This document shows, one piece after another, positions 1 to 7,884 of a DNA stretch of 39,430 nucleotides (its first letter is position 1; every line of letters starts with the position of its first letter). The position numbers and the translations under genes were made by a program. This stretch comes from Rhizocola hellebori. Lineage in GTDB: Bacteria > Actinomycetota > Actinomycetes > Mycobacteriales > Micromonosporaceae. The stretch is from the NCBI RefSeq assembly GCF_016862955.1, contig NZ_BONY01000086.1, forward strand, positions 1 through 39,430, read 5' to 3'. The notes beneath the pieces are model-generated. The model had not been told where the DNA came from. It worked only from the letters and a program-made list of their open reading frames with translations, and searched no databases.

Positions 1-85
1 GCCGTACCAGGGAAAGCAGCCGGGCGTTTTCTCGGGCCACCACCCGGTTCTGTGCAATCAGCTCATCGATCGCCCCCGCGTCCAT
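1..85 (-). CDS. N-terminus of an unidentified protein, cut by the left edge
   Basis: An open frame starts at an ATG (bases 85-83) and runs off the left end after 28 codons. The visible peptide begins MDAGAIDELIAQNRVVAREN and continues with a leucine- and arginine-containing stretch; it looks helical and uses normal high-GC codons. A TAGTTT box lies exactly 7 nt upstream, the same leaderless spacing seen at many other genes here, which supports this start. No Shine-Dalgarno sequence is visible. Too little protein is present to name a family. Confidence 0.5.
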   Translation of the reverse strand, partial: MDAGAIDELIAQNRVVARENARLLSLVR

Positions 86-92
86 GAAAAAC

Positions 93-98
93 AAACTA
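93..98 (-). promoter_or_regulatory. -10 box (TAGTTT) of the left-edge gene
   Basis: TAGTTT on the minus strand, 7 nt before the ATG at 85. It fits the TANNNT -10 consensus and the leaderless arrangement. No clear -35 was found. Confidence 0.4.
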
Positions 99-117
99 GA
101 AGAGGGGTACGACACTC

Positions 118-579
118 TTACCCATCATTTTGCTCGCAGCCCACACCGTCGCGGTCGCGGTCCAGGTGTGGTCCGTAGCCGGGTTCGGTGGAGAGGATCT
201 GCCCGGCGCCAGCGGCTTGTGCCGCATCGCAGTTGTTGTAGAAGAACCCGCCCGGTACCGCGATGATGGCGCCGCACGGATCCACGTCAACCGGGGTGAC
301 GAGCATGGAGTGCACCCAGCCTCCGGTGCTGACGAACAGCCACATGGAGCCGTACTTGTCCGCGCCGTAGGTCGGTTCGCCCTTCTGCCAGCACGCGATG
401 TCGAGTGTGGTGCCGATGGGAAGCTTTTCCAGCACAGGCGATTTGCTCGTCGGCTGGAAGCGGAGTTTGGCTTCGAGTTTGACGGTCGCGTCCTCCGCGG
501 CCACGGCTGGCGCGGCAAGGAAAGCGGGTGAGGCAACGAGAGCTAGACACATCAGAGCCACTCGGCCAAGTGGGTTCAC
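118..579 (-). CDS. Exported SH3-like protein with C-terminal excalibur calcium-binding motif
   Basis: 153 residues with a GTG start preceded by a good Shine-Dalgarno (GAGGAGG). Residues 1-27 form a Sec signal peptide ending near AVAAED. The middle has the layout of a bacterial SH3-like domain (KLRFQPTSKSPVLEKLPIGT, then GSMWLFVSTGGWVHSMLV), a fold often used for cell-wall or peptide binding. The last 20 residues carry the excalibur signature D-x-D-x-D-G-x-x-C-E (DRDRDGVGCE), an EF-hand-like calcium loop. The protein is probably secreted and wall-associated. Cysteines in the middle and tail could form disulfides. The partner or ligand is unknown. The family assignment rests on motif recognition only. 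Confidence 0.85.
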   Translation of the reverse strand: MNPLGRVALMCLALVASPAFLAAPAVAAEDATVKLEAKLRFQPTSKSPVLEKLPIGTTLDIACWQKGEPTYGADKYGSMWLFVSTGGWVHSMLVTPVDVDPCGAIIAVPGGFFYNNCDAAQAAGAGQILSTEPGYGPHLDRDRDGVGCEQNDG

Positions 580-651
580 GGCTCAGCCTCCTCTGCCTGA
601 CGGCGGCGCAAAGGCAGATGATCTCCACTCAGACTACACCCGAACAAGGCG

Positions 652-685
652 CCGCGGCGCCCGGCTGATCGTCCGGGCGCCGCGG
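652..685. terminator. 13-bp GC hairpin after the FAD monooxygenase gene
   Basis: Bases 652-664 pair perfectly with 673-685 around an 8-nt loop. It sits 21 bp past the stop codon of the minus-strand gene ending at 706 and has no U-tract, as is common in actinomycetes. Confidence 0.6.
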
Positions 686-705
686 GCTCTCGGTGGCGAC
701 GGGGG

Positions 706-2085
706 TTACGCCACCGGCTCCAACGCGCGCGGCCGTGAGACCGGCGCGGGAATGTCTGCTGGTTTTCCACCGGAGAACAGCACGCGGGCGAGCACCGCGG
801 GCTTGAAGAGGGCCGGTGGGGCCGACATGAGGTTGGCAACGGACAGGAAGGCCTTGGCGACACCGGCGTTCGCCGCCGCCGCGCCGTGCAGCCTTCCGAC
901 ATAGGAGTTGAGGAAGTTCACCTTCCGCGACCGGGGACCGGCCACGTGGTCATAGCGCAGGTCCGCGCCGACCGCGATGTCCCAGGGCACATCGATCACC
1001 CGCGCGGCACGGGCGTAGAACCGCTTCGGCAAACCGTTGCGCCCCTTGGCAAGGCACTCGCGCAGCTCAAGCGCCTCGGCAGCGGCGGCGGTCATTCCCT
1101 GGCCGTAGGCCGGGTTGAAGGCGCAGATGGCGTCGCCGAAGGCGAGGAAGCCCTCGGGGAGGCGCGCCATGTGCTCATAGCGGCGTCGCACGCTGGTCGG
1201 CAGCCGCATCTTCATGGGCGGGCCGAGCGGCTCGGCCGTGCGCAACAGCTCGTAGAGCTGCGGGCTGGGCAGGCGGCGGGCGAACTCAAGGAAACCGTCC
1301 GGATCGGAGGGTGGAAAGTTACCGGGGCCGCAGCCGAGCAGGGTGACCATCCACCGGTCGCCGTCGGCGGCGATGGCCACGCCGCCGTAAGGGTTGCCGG
1401 GCCAAGGACTTTGGACGATGGCGCGGAAGTCCGCGTCGCCGGCGACGCGGCGGTAGTCCCGCGAAGCGTAGACGGTGACCGGGTCGACATGCTCCTCGGC
1501 CGGCTTGTCATAGCCGAGCTGCGAAAGCCAGGTGGGGCCACGGTTTCCGCGGCCGGTCGCGTCGACGACCAGCTCCGCGTAGACCTCCTGCGGCGCCTCG
1601 CCGCGGGGCAGCACCCGCGCGCCGATGACCCGGGACTGGTCGTCGGAGGCGAGCAGACCGAGTGCCTCGGTACGGTGGTGGATGTCCACATTGGACAACT
1701 GGCGAACCCGGTCGCGCACGTAGCCTTCCAGCACGGGACGGCTCAAGCACATGCCGAGCAGACCCGACTCCTCGCGCGGCAAGCGGTGCCCGTCGTTGAC
1801 CCAGACCATGTCGCGCAGGAGGTCGATGGGCAACGCGCCCAGCGCGGTCATGTCAGGTACAAAGTCATCAAAAAGCTCTTCCAGCACCTCGCGGCCACGA
1901 GCCAGCAGGCCGTGGGAGTGCTCGCCTTGGGGCACGCCACGGCGCGGGCGATGGTCAGCGGGCAGCGCATCGCGGTCGAAGATGGTGACCTTCGCAAACG
2001 ATTCGCTGAGCACACGCGCGGCCAGCAGGCCCGCGATGCTTGCACCGAGCACGATCGCATGCCCGGACCGATCCTTGGCAGACAC
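706..2085 (-). CDS. FAD-dependent monooxygenase/epoxidase-like oxidoreductase
   Basis: 459 residues, GTG start at 2085 with CGGAG about 8 nt upstream. The N-terminus carries the FAD dinucleotide-binding fold: beta strand then GASIAGLLAARVL (GxSxxG variant) at about residues 14-26. The second FAD motif, GDAICAFNPAYGQGM, lies near residue 320 and is characteristic of the PHBH-like/squalene-epoxidase-like flavoprotein branch common in actinomycetes. These enzymes use FAD and NAD(P)H to insert oxygen into hydrophobic or aromatic substrates. No signal peptide, so it is cytoplasmic. It appears to be transcribed alone, and no neighbouring biosynthetic genes hint at its substrate. Assignment to the superfamily is firm; the substrate is unknown. 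Confidence 0.88.
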   Translation of the reverse strand: MSAKDRSGHAIVLGASIAGLLAARVLSESFAKVTIFDRDALPADHRPRRGVPQGEHSHGLLARGREVLEELFDDFVPDMTALGALPIDLLRDMVWVNDGHRLPREESGLLGMCLSRPVLEGYVRDRVRQLSNVDIHHRTEALGLLASDDQSRVIGARVLPRGEAPQEVYAELVVDATGRGNRGPTWLSQLGYDKPAEEHVDPVTVYASRDYRRVAGDADFRAIVQSPWPGNPYGGVAIAADGDRWMVTLLGCGPGNFPPSDPDGFLEFARRLPSPQLYELLRTAEPLGPPMKMRLPTSVRRRYEHMARLPEGFLAFGDAICAFNPAYGQGMTAAAAEALELRECLAKGRNGLPKRFYARAARVIDVPWDIAVGADLRYDHVAGPRSRKVNFLNSYVGRLHGAAAANAGVAKAFLSVANLMSAPPALFKPAVLARVLFSGGKPADIPAPVSRPRALEPVA

Positions 2086-2247
2086 GGTTGGTCTCCGTTT
2101 CAGTGAAAGGGTGTCCGCAAAAGGTAAGGGCCGCAGGCATGATGATGGTAATGAATTCGTCGTCTGCTAGGTGACAGTGTGTATCCGGTCACGACGGAGG
2201 TGACCTGCTGATTCGCTACCGCGCGTCGGTTTGGTGACGGCGGATTG

Positions 2248-2940
2248 TCAACTTGCCGCCGGTTGGCTGGCGCGCTTGCGGCGGCGGGCGCGGGCCGTGA
2301 ACCAGCCGACGATCCCGACGATGCTGGCGCCTACGCCGGACCAGGTGCCCCAATGGGTGGCGATCTCGGTGAGCGTGTACAAGGCGGTGCGTTTGACCGC
2401 CAGGGTGAGGCTCAGATCATTGCTGACCACATGGCCATCGCTAAGCGGCACTTCAAGATGCGCGGTCAGGGTCAGCCGATCGGTCGGCCGCTTCGGCTTG
2501 ACCAGCCACGTCCACAGCATCTGGATGTTCGAGCCGGTCGAGGCGTCCATGGCGACCGAGGGACTGACATCGGCATCGCCCTCAGTGGCGAAAAGCGTTG
2601 CCCGGACGGTGGGTCCGACCTCGACGACCCCGGCGGTGATGGGGGAGGTGCTGGGCAGAAGGGTGTTTATCTTGTCTGCGATCTTGTCGCCCTCGCCGAT
2701 CGACAGGCCCACCCGCTGGGTGGTGTCCACCGTGAGCGAGGACGGCGCCTGCCATTTGGCCTCCGCGCTGATCAGCTCCTTGGACTCCTGATCAATCTTG
2801 GCGAAGGCCGAGTTGGCCGGGCTCGGCTTCGGAGAGTTGGGCACCGCACTGTCAGGCGGCTCGCTTGTGCCGCACCCGCCCAGAAAAGCGATCGCTGTAA
2901 TCAGGACAGCCAAACCCACCCGCAGCTTCACCACCGCCAC
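2248..2940 (-). CDS. Lipoprotein with C-terminal membrane segment, function unknown
   Basis: Start chosen at GTG 2940, with AAGGAGGG about 12 nt upstream; GTGs at 2934 and 2931 are alternatives. The open frame continues upstream, but the extra N-terminus would bury the signal peptide. The N-terminus (KLRVGLAVLITAIAFLGGC) is a lipoprotein signal with the lipobox-like L-G-G-C. The ectodomain is rich in beta strand and alternates polar and hydrophobic residues. Near the C-terminus a hydrophobic segment (WSGVGASIVGIVGWF) is followed by RARRRKRASQ, a classic cytoplasmic anchor. The protein would thus be tethered at both ends, with a globular domain outside. No family is recognised. Confidence 0.75.
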   Translation of the reverse strand: MAVVKLRVGLAVLITAIAFLGGCGTSEPPDSAVPNSPKPSPANSAFAKIDQESKELISAEAKWQAPSSLTVDTTQRVGLSIGEGDKIADKINTLLPSTSPITAGVVEVGPTVRATLFATEGDADVSPSVAMDASTGSNIQMLWTWLVKPKRPTDRLTLTAHLEVPLSDGHVVSNDLSLTLAVKRTALYTLTEIATHWGTWSGVGASIVGIVGWFTARARRRKRASQPAAS

Positions 2941-3026
2941 ATGATGCCACGCCCTCCTTGCGCCGCAAGTGCCCGAGCGGACCGGATAGCACGACAAAAC
3001 CCGACAGTTTCGGGCCGACCAGCAGG

Positions 3027-3060
3027 CCCAGCGCGCCAGGAGCCATCCCAGCGCGCTGGG
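3027..3060. terminator. Hairpin after the sugar dehydrogenase gene
   Basis: Ten bases at 3027-3036 (CCCAGCGCGC) pair with 3051-3060 around a 14-nt loop; 3047-3060 is also itself a 14-bp palindrome. It lies 6 bp past the stop of the minus-strand gene that ends at 3067. Confidence 0.5.
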
Positions 3061-3066
3061 CGAGCG

Positions 3067-4698
3067 TCAGCTGATGCGCACGTCGTCGATCGCGGCCTCG
3101 ACCAGGCTTGCGCCGCTTGCATCGGCGGCCTCGACGGTGATGGTCACGGACTGCCCGGCGAACGACGACACGTTGATGGTCGCCGTCTGCCAGGCCGCCG
3201 CGGTGTTCGCCGGCGCGCCAAGCCGCTCCAGCACCACCGTGTTGTTGACCCGTACCCGAAGGAAGTCAGCGTTGCTGGCGTTGTTCAGATGGGCGAGGTA
3301 GTAGCGCAGCGACAGCGTCAGCGTCCGTCCCGTGGGCAGGGCGATCGCGGGAGATCGCATGCTGGTGACGCCGCCGTCGATGTCGTTGGCTCCGGCCGAG
3401 GTACCGGCCAGGCGCCCGGTGACCAGACAGTTGACGCCACTGGTGGTGGTGCCCAGCTGATAGGTCAGACCGCCCGACGTGGTCGCCTCCGGGTCGCCCC
3501 GCTCAAAGCGTCCCGCGGTGGCGTTGTCGGTGCCGGAGGCGTTGGCCACCCAGCCCAGGTTGGTCTCGAAGGTGTCCTCGAAAACCGTGGTCCCACCGGT
3601 CATCGGCGGGAAGCGTACGACGCGGTCGTCGCTGGCGACCGGCGTGCCCCGGCCGTCGCGGTTGCTGGTCGCGATCCACAGGTAGCCGTCGGGTCCAATC
3701 GCGACGGTGCGGATGCGGCCATAGGTGCCCTGCAGCTCGATGGTGGGCGGTCCGCTTGTCCCGCCGCTGCCGTTGAGCGGCACCAGCCACAGTCTCGTGC
3801 CCCTGAGCGCGGCGGCGAACAGGGTGTTGTTGGCGATCGCGGTGCCGCTGGGCGAGGCCTCCGCGGTGGTCCAGGTGACAATCGGGTTGCGGAACGCGGG
3901 GTTGTTACAGGTGCCTTCGCACGTCGGCCAGCCGTAGTTGCCGCCCGCCACGATCTGGTTCACCTCGTCGATGGCGTTCTGGCCGAACTCGGTGGCGAAC
4001 AGGCGGCCCTGCGGATCCCAAGCCAGGCCTTGCACATTGCGGTGGCCATAGCTGTAGACCACCGAGTTGGCGAACGGGTTGCCCGCGGGCACGCCACCGG
4101 TTGGCGTCATCCGCAGGATTTTGCCCGCCGGGGTGTTGAGGTTCTGCGCGTTGGCGGTGTTGTTGGCGTCGCCCGTGCCGGCGTAGAGCATGCCATCGGG
4201 ACCGAAGGCGAGCCGCCCACCGTCGTGGATGGTCGCTTTGGGGATGCCGGAGCGGATCACCGTTACCGTGCCCGGGGTGTCCAGCCGGAACCGGACGATC
4301 CGGTTGTCAGCGCTCGCGGTCAGGTAGGCGTAGACGAGGTTGTCGGTGGCGAAGGTCGGTGAGACGGCCAAGCCCAGCAGGCCCGATTCGCCAGAGGGCA
4401 CGACACCGGGCACGGTCGCCACGAGCGCGGGCGCGACACCCGGCCGCAGCCGGAAAATGCGTGCCGTGGCGCGTTCGGAGACCAGGGCGCTGCCATCGGG
4501 CAGGAAGGCCAGTCCCCACGGGATCTGCATGCCGGTCGCGACGAGTTCGGGCCGGGTCAGGTCGAATCCGCCCGCCTGGATGACGGGGCCGCTCGTGGCG
4601 GTGTCGGACGGTGCCGCCTCGTGGGCGGCGGTCGGTGTCGCGGCAGCCCCTACCAGGCTCAGGACCGCGACCATGGTCAGGAAAGATCGGGTATTCAT
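3067..4698 (-). CDS. Secreted PQQ-type glucose/sorbosone dehydrogenase with C-terminal accessory module
   Basis: 543 residues. ATG at 4698 is chosen because AAGGAGA lies 8 nt upstream and a Sec signal peptide (residues 1 to about 28, ending PTAAHEA) follows; the frame stays open upstream without coding character. Residues about 35-365 match the GSDH/aldose sugar dehydrogenase beta-propeller: IPWGLAFLPDGSALVSER, GESGLLGLAVSP, HDGGRLAFGPDGMLYAGTGD, YGHRNVQGLAWDPQGRLF and NYGWPTCEG. Family members use PQQ and calcium to oxidise aldose sugars outside the cell. Residues about 369-543 form a separate beta-rich module beginning DTFETNLGW and ending with ASLVEAAIDDVRIS. The same module ends the M28 peptidase at 16047-17564. 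Cofactor use and substrate are inferred from the family. Confidence 0.9.
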   Translation of the reverse strand: MNTRSFLTMVAVLSLVGAAATPTAAHEAAPSDTATSGPVIQAGGFDLTRPELVATGMQIPWGLAFLPDGSALVSERATARIFRLRPGVAPALVATVPGVVPSGESGLLGLAVSPTFATDNLVYAYLTASADNRIVRFRLDTPGTVTVIRSGIPKATIHDGGRLAFGPDGMLYAGTGDANNTANAQNLNTPAGKILRMTPTGGVPAGNPFANSVVYSYGHRNVQGLAWDPQGRLFATEFGQNAIDEVNQIVAGGNYGWPTCEGTCNNPAFRNPIVTWTTAEASPSGTAIANNTLFAAALRGTRLWLVPLNGSGGTSGPPTIELQGTYGRIRTVAIGPDGYLWIATSNRDGRGTPVASDDRVVRFPPMTGGTTVFEDTFETNLGWVANASGTDNATAGRFERGDPEATTSGGLTYQLGTTTSGVNCLVTGRLAGTSAGANDIDGGVTSMRSPAIALPTGRTLTLSLRYYLAHLNNASNADFLRVRVNNTVVLERLGAPANTAAAWQTATINVSSFAGQSVTITVEAADASGASLVEAAIDDVRIS

Positions 4699-4740
4699 TC
4701 GCGATCTCCTTCGATCGAGTTTCATGAATACCTTAACCGA

Positions 4741-4776
4741 GGGTACCGGGCCATGCGAAGGCCAGACCCGGTACCC
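4741..4776. terminator. Hairpin after the amidase gene
   Basis: GGGTACCGGG (4741-4750) pairs perfectly with CCCGGTACCC (4767-4776), with a 16-nt loop holding an extra GGCC pair. It is 7 bp beyond the amidase stop codon and separates that gene from the dehydrogenase downstream. Confidence 0.65.
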
Positions 4777-4783
4777 AGAAAGG

Positions 4784-5425
4784 CTAAAGACCGAGGAAGC
4801 GCAGGATGCCGTTGGTGTGACCGCGTGCGGTCGCGGTGAGGAAGCTGGCATTCTTGAGCAGGTTGGCGTTGGAAACCGTGTCGATGAAGAGGTTTTCGGT
4901 GAGGACCGCCGGCATGGCCGTCTCGCGAAGCACATGGAAGTCGGCGGTCTTCTGGCCACGGTCGGTGACCGCGGAGACCGTGCGCATGCCCGCGATCACG
5001 TTGCTGTGCATCAGGCTGTGCAGGCGCTGGGTGGTGGCGCCGACGCCGGGATAGCGGAAGCTCTCGAAGCCCGTGCCACCACCGGCGTTGATGTGGATGG
5101 CGATGAAAATGGTGGCGCCCCAGGCGTTGGCGTCATCGCTGCGGTAGGTGAGGCTGCGGGTGATGTCGGTGGTGCGCGACATCCGCACGAGCACGGGGTA
5201 GCTCGCCAGCATGTTGCGCACCTGAAGGGCGATGTTGAGGGTGACCGTCTTCTCCTGCAAGCCGTTGCCGGTGGCGCCCGAGTCGGTGCCGCCGTGGCCC
5301 GGGTCGATGTAGACGCGGGGGGTCGCGGCAAGGGCCGGGCTGGCGGCCCAGGGTGCCACCGCGACGCCGGCTCCGGCCGCTGCGGCCAGAAGAGCGCGAC
5401 GCCGAGTGAAGGGGCTGTTAGTCAT
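4784..5425 (-). CDS. Tat-exported N-acetylmuramoyl-L-alanine amidase (Amidase_3)
   Basis: 213 residues from ATG 5425, which has GAGAGG at good spacing; a GTG two codons upstream overlaps that Shine-Dalgarno. The N-terminus has a twin-arginine signal (FTRRRALLAAAAGAG, cleavage near ALAATP). The mature part is a compact Amidase_3 domain: YIDPGHGGTDSGATGNG carries the first zinc His and the glycine-rich loop, FIAIHINAG the second zinc His, and PAVLTENLFID the conserved catalytic Glu. Such zinc enzymes cut the amide bond between MurNAc and the stem peptide of peptidoglycan. There is no separate wall-binding domain. Divergent from glutamate decarboxylase; a TTGACA on the minus strand at 5482-5477 may be part of its promoter. 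Role: wall remodelling or autolysis. Confidence 0.92.
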   Translation of the reverse strand: MTNSPFTRRRALLAAAAGAGVAVAPWAASPALAATPRVYIDPGHGGTDSGATGNGLQEKTVTLNIALQVRNMLASYPVLVRMSRTTDITRSLTYRSDDANAWGATIFIAIHINAGGGTGFESFRYPGVGATTQRLHSLMHSNVIAGMRTVSAVTDRGQKTADFHVLRETAMPAVLTENLFIDTVSNANLLKNASFLTATARGHTNGILRFLGL

Positions 5426-5519
5426 GGGCACCTCTCTATAGCGGGTGTGAAATCTTCACGCCGAGACTGTAACGTATGTCAATGAATAACTAAAGACGGT
5501 CGTGACCTGGGCTCGGTCC

Positions 5520-5525
5520 TACGCT
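5520..5525 (+). promoter_or_regulatory. -10 box (TACGCT) of glutamate decarboxylase
   Basis: TACGCT followed by 7 nt and then the GTG start at 5533. No ribosome-binding site is present, so a leaderless transcript is likely. The -35 is not obvious. Confidence 0.5.
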
Positions 5526-5532
5526 GGGTGCT

Positions 5533-6930
5533 GTGCCACTGCACAAGGGAAAGACCTCAGCAGGCGGATCGGGCCGCCACGTCGGCAACAAACTCGCGAC
5601 CGTAGGGTTTGAGGAGGTCGTGCCGCCGATCACCGCATTGCGGGACAATTCCGTGCCCGCGGACACCGCCTACCAGCTGGTGCACGACGAGCTCATGCTC
5701 GACGGCAACGCCCGCCTCAACCTGGCCACCTTCGTCACCACCTGGATGGAGCCCCAGGCGGACAGGCTGATGGCCCAGTGCGCGGACAAGAACATGATCG
5801 ACAAGGATGAGTACCCGCAGACCGCTGAGCTGGAAAGACGCTGCGTCACCATCCTCGCCGACCTGTGGCACGCCCCCGATCCGGCCACCGCCATCGGCTG
5901 CTCGACCACCGGCTCCAGCGAGGCGTGCATGCTGGCCGGGATGGCGCTCAAGCGCCGGTGGGCGGCGAAGCGCAGCGGCGGCAACGGCAAGGGCGCCCGG
6001 CCCAACCTGGTCATGGGCGTCAACGTGCAGGTCTGCTGGGACAAGTTCTGCAACTACTGGGAGGTCGAGCCGCGCCTGGTGCCGATGGAAGGCGACCGCT
6101 TCCACCTCAGCGCCGAAGAGGCCGCTGCGCGCTGCGACGAGAACACCATCGGAGTGGTAGGAATTCTGGGCTCCACCTTCGACGGCAGCTATGAGCCCAT
6201 CGCCCAGATCTGCGCGGCGCTCGACGAGCTGCAGGAGCGCACCGGCTGGGACATCCCGGTGCACGTGGACGGCGCTTCCGGGGCCATGGTCGCCCCCTTC
6301 ATCGACCCGGACCTGGTCTGGGACTTCCGGCTGCCCCGGGTCGCCTCCATCAACACCTCGGGCCACAAGTACGGGCTGGTCTACCCGGGCGTCGGCTGGG
6401 TCGTCTGGCGTGAACACCGGTTGCTGCCGCAAGAGCTGGTCTTCAACGTCAACTATCTCGGCGGGTCGATGCCGACCTTCGCGCTCAACTTTTCCCGTCC
6501 GGGCGCGGAGGTCGTGGCGCAGTACTACACCTTCTTCCGGCTGGGCCGGGAGGGCTACCGCACGGTGCAGCAGGGCTGCCGCGACGTGGCCACCTACCTG
6601 TCCGGCGAGCTGGAGAAGACCGGCCAGTTCCGGCTCATCAGCCGCGGCGACGAGCTTCCCGTCTTCGCCTTCACCACGGGCGCGGACGTGAAGCGGTACA
6701 ACGTCTTCGACGTGTCCCGGCGACTGCGCGAACGGGGCTGGCTGGTGCCGGCCTACACGTTCCCGGAGAACCGCACGGATCTGGCGGTGCTGCGCATCGT
6801 GGTACGCAACGGTTTCTCACAGGACCTGGCCGACCTGCTGATGGACGACATCCGTCGGCTCCTGCCGGAGCTGGAAAGCCAGCCCGGTCCATTGCAGACG
6901 CCAGAGGCGGGATCGGCTTTCCACCACTGA
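5533..6930 (+). CDS. gadB: Glutamate decarboxylase
   Basis: 465 residues, matching the usual bacterial GadB length. It converts L-glutamate to GABA and CO2 using pyridoxal phosphate, consuming a proton. The PLP lysine is in SINTSGHKYGLVYPG (Lys279). Other family motifs are ATFVTTWMEP, IGCSTTGSSEACMLAGMALK (phosphate-binding loop) and PVHVDGASGAMVAPF, which carries the Asp that pairs with the pyridine nitrogen. Start is GTG with a TACGCT -10 box 7 nt upstream. No glutamate/GABA antiporter gene lies nearby, so it may serve GABA or nitrogen metabolism rather than a full acid-resistance system. The C-terminal tail is typical in length but its pH-gating function cannot be judged. Confidence 0.95.
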   Translation: MPLHKGKTSAGGSGRHVGNKLATVGFEEVVPPITALRDNSVPADTAYQLVHDELMLDGNARLNLATFVTTWMEPQADRLMAQCADKNMIDKDEYPQTAELERRCVTILADLWHAPDPATAIGCSTTGSSEACMLAGMALKRRWAAKRSGGNGKGARPNLVMGVNVQVCWDKFCNYWEVEPRLVPMEGDRFHLSAEEAAARCDENTIGVVGILGSTFDGSYEPIAQICAALDELQERTGWDIPVHVDGASGAMVAPFIDPDLVWDFRLPRVASINTSGHKYGLVYPGVGWVVWREHRLLPQELVFNVNYLGGSMPTFALNFSRPGAEVVAQYYTFFRLGREGYRTVQQGCRDVATYLSGELEKTGQFRLISRGDELPVFAFTTGADVKRYNVFDVSRRLRERGWLVPAYTFPENRTDLAVLRIVVRNGFSQDLADLLMDDIRRLLPELESQPGPLQTPEAGSAFHH

Positions 6931-6958
6931 GTGCGCTGAGGGCGGGCGCCCCACGCGT

Positions 6959-7750
6959 TCAGTCCTGGATGGTCGGGATGAGCCCGGTGGTCTCCATCGG
7001 TGTCGAATGGTCGATCTGGACCCGCGCCGGGGGTGGCCCCTCGTCGCCGAGCGCGCGCAGCTGGCTGTTCATGAATGTGCGCAGGCGCGAACGGTAGTCC
7101 TTGTCGAACTGCTGCAAGGCGTCGATCTGCTGCTGGAGCGCGGAACGCTTGGACTCCAAGCTGCCGACAACCTCCTGATAGCGCTGCTGCGCTTCGCGTT
7201 CCAGCGCGTCGGCCTTGGCCAGTGCGGCCTTGTCCAGCTCTTCGGCCTTGGCCCGGGCGTCAGCGAGAATCTTTTCGTTTTCCCGCCGCGCGTTGTCGGC
7301 ATTGGCTTGCGCGTCCTTGGCGATGTCGTCGGCCTTGGCCCGGGCGTCGGCCAGCGCCTTGTCCGCGTCGCGGCGCACGCCGTCGGCGGCCACTTTGGCC
7401 TCTTTGCCCGCCTGGTCCGCGGCGGCCCTGGCGTCGGTGAGCGTCTTGCCCGCCTCCCGTCGCACCCCTTCGGCGAAGGTGTGGGCGTCTTGCGCGATCT
7501 GCTCGGCTTTGGCGCGAGCATCGGCGCGGATGCGTTCCGCCTCGTGCAGCGCACTGGCGACGTGTTCGTCGGCCGTGCGCCGGGCGAGCACCAGCACCTG
7601 CAGCGCCTGGCGTTCCGCGTCCGCGTCGGAGAGCAGCGCGCTGGCGCCGCCCGCTTGACTGGGAAGGGCGTGCTCACCCAGTGTCTCGTGCTCGGGAAGC
7701 TGTCCTCCGAACAGTCCCTTCACACGGCCTTTCAACCGATTATCGGTCAC
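6959..7750 (-). CDS. DivIVA-like coiled-coil protein with 29-residue tandem repeats
   Basis: 263 residues, GTG start with a near-perfect Shine-Dalgarno (AAGGAGGTC), implying strong translation. After a charged N-terminal segment, residues about 45-225 form one long coiled coil rich in Ala, Asp, Lys, Arg and Glu. Residues 76-162 are three tandem 29-residue repeats, each starting [AT]DARA, with a partial fourth at 163-187. The C-terminal FDKDYRSRLRTFMNSQLRAL resembles the end of DivIVA/Wag31-type proteins. Those proteins and the related Scy and FilP scaffold polar growth in actinomycetes. The N-terminus lacks a clear DivIVA membrane-binding loop, so this is a relative rather than Wag31 itself. 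Divergent from the membrane protein at 7885. Confidence 0.8.
   Translation of the reverse strand: MTDNRLKGRVKGLFGGQLPEHETLGEHALPSQAGGASALLSDADAERQALQVLVLARRTADEHVASALHEAERIRADARAKAEQIAQDAHTFAEGVRREAGKTLTDARAAADQAGKEAKVAADGVRRDADKALADARAKADDIAKDAQANADNARRENEKILADARAKAEELDKAALAKADALEREAQQRYQEVVGSLESKRSALQQQIDALQQFDKDYRSRLRTFMNSQLRALGDEGPPPARVQIDHSTPMETTGLIPTIQD
7265..7525 (-). repeat. Three 87-bp tandem repeats inside the coiled-coil gene
   Basis: They encode residues 76-104, 105-133 and 134-162 of the DivIVA-like protein. Each 29-residue unit follows the pattern [AT]DARAxAxxxxKxAxxxAxxxRRxxxKxL. A partial fourth copy covers residues 163-187. Confidence 0.85.
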
Positions 7751-7849
7751 CGGACGACCTCCTTAGGTGAACGAGCCCTGACCGGCGGCATGTTACCAAG
7801 CAAAGCCGATTTCCTCATTACCGAGTTCACGCAGACGGGGACACTGAAC

Positions 7850-7877
7850 TTGGCCCGGTGGCCACGCGCAGTAGGCT
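7850..7877 (+). promoter_or_regulatory. Promoter TTGGCC-16-TAGGCT
   Basis: A -35-like TTGGCC (7850-7855), 16-bp spacer and TAGGCT -10 (7872-7877). The GTG at 7885 follows after 7 nt, so the message is probably leaderless. Confidence 0.55.
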
Positions 7878-7884
7878 GTTGGCC

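Noticed and set aside
2245-4362. Long plus-strand open frame of about 700 codons
   Set aside because: It spans two real minus-strand genes and the gap between them; its product is Gly/Arg/Ala-rich with no motif.
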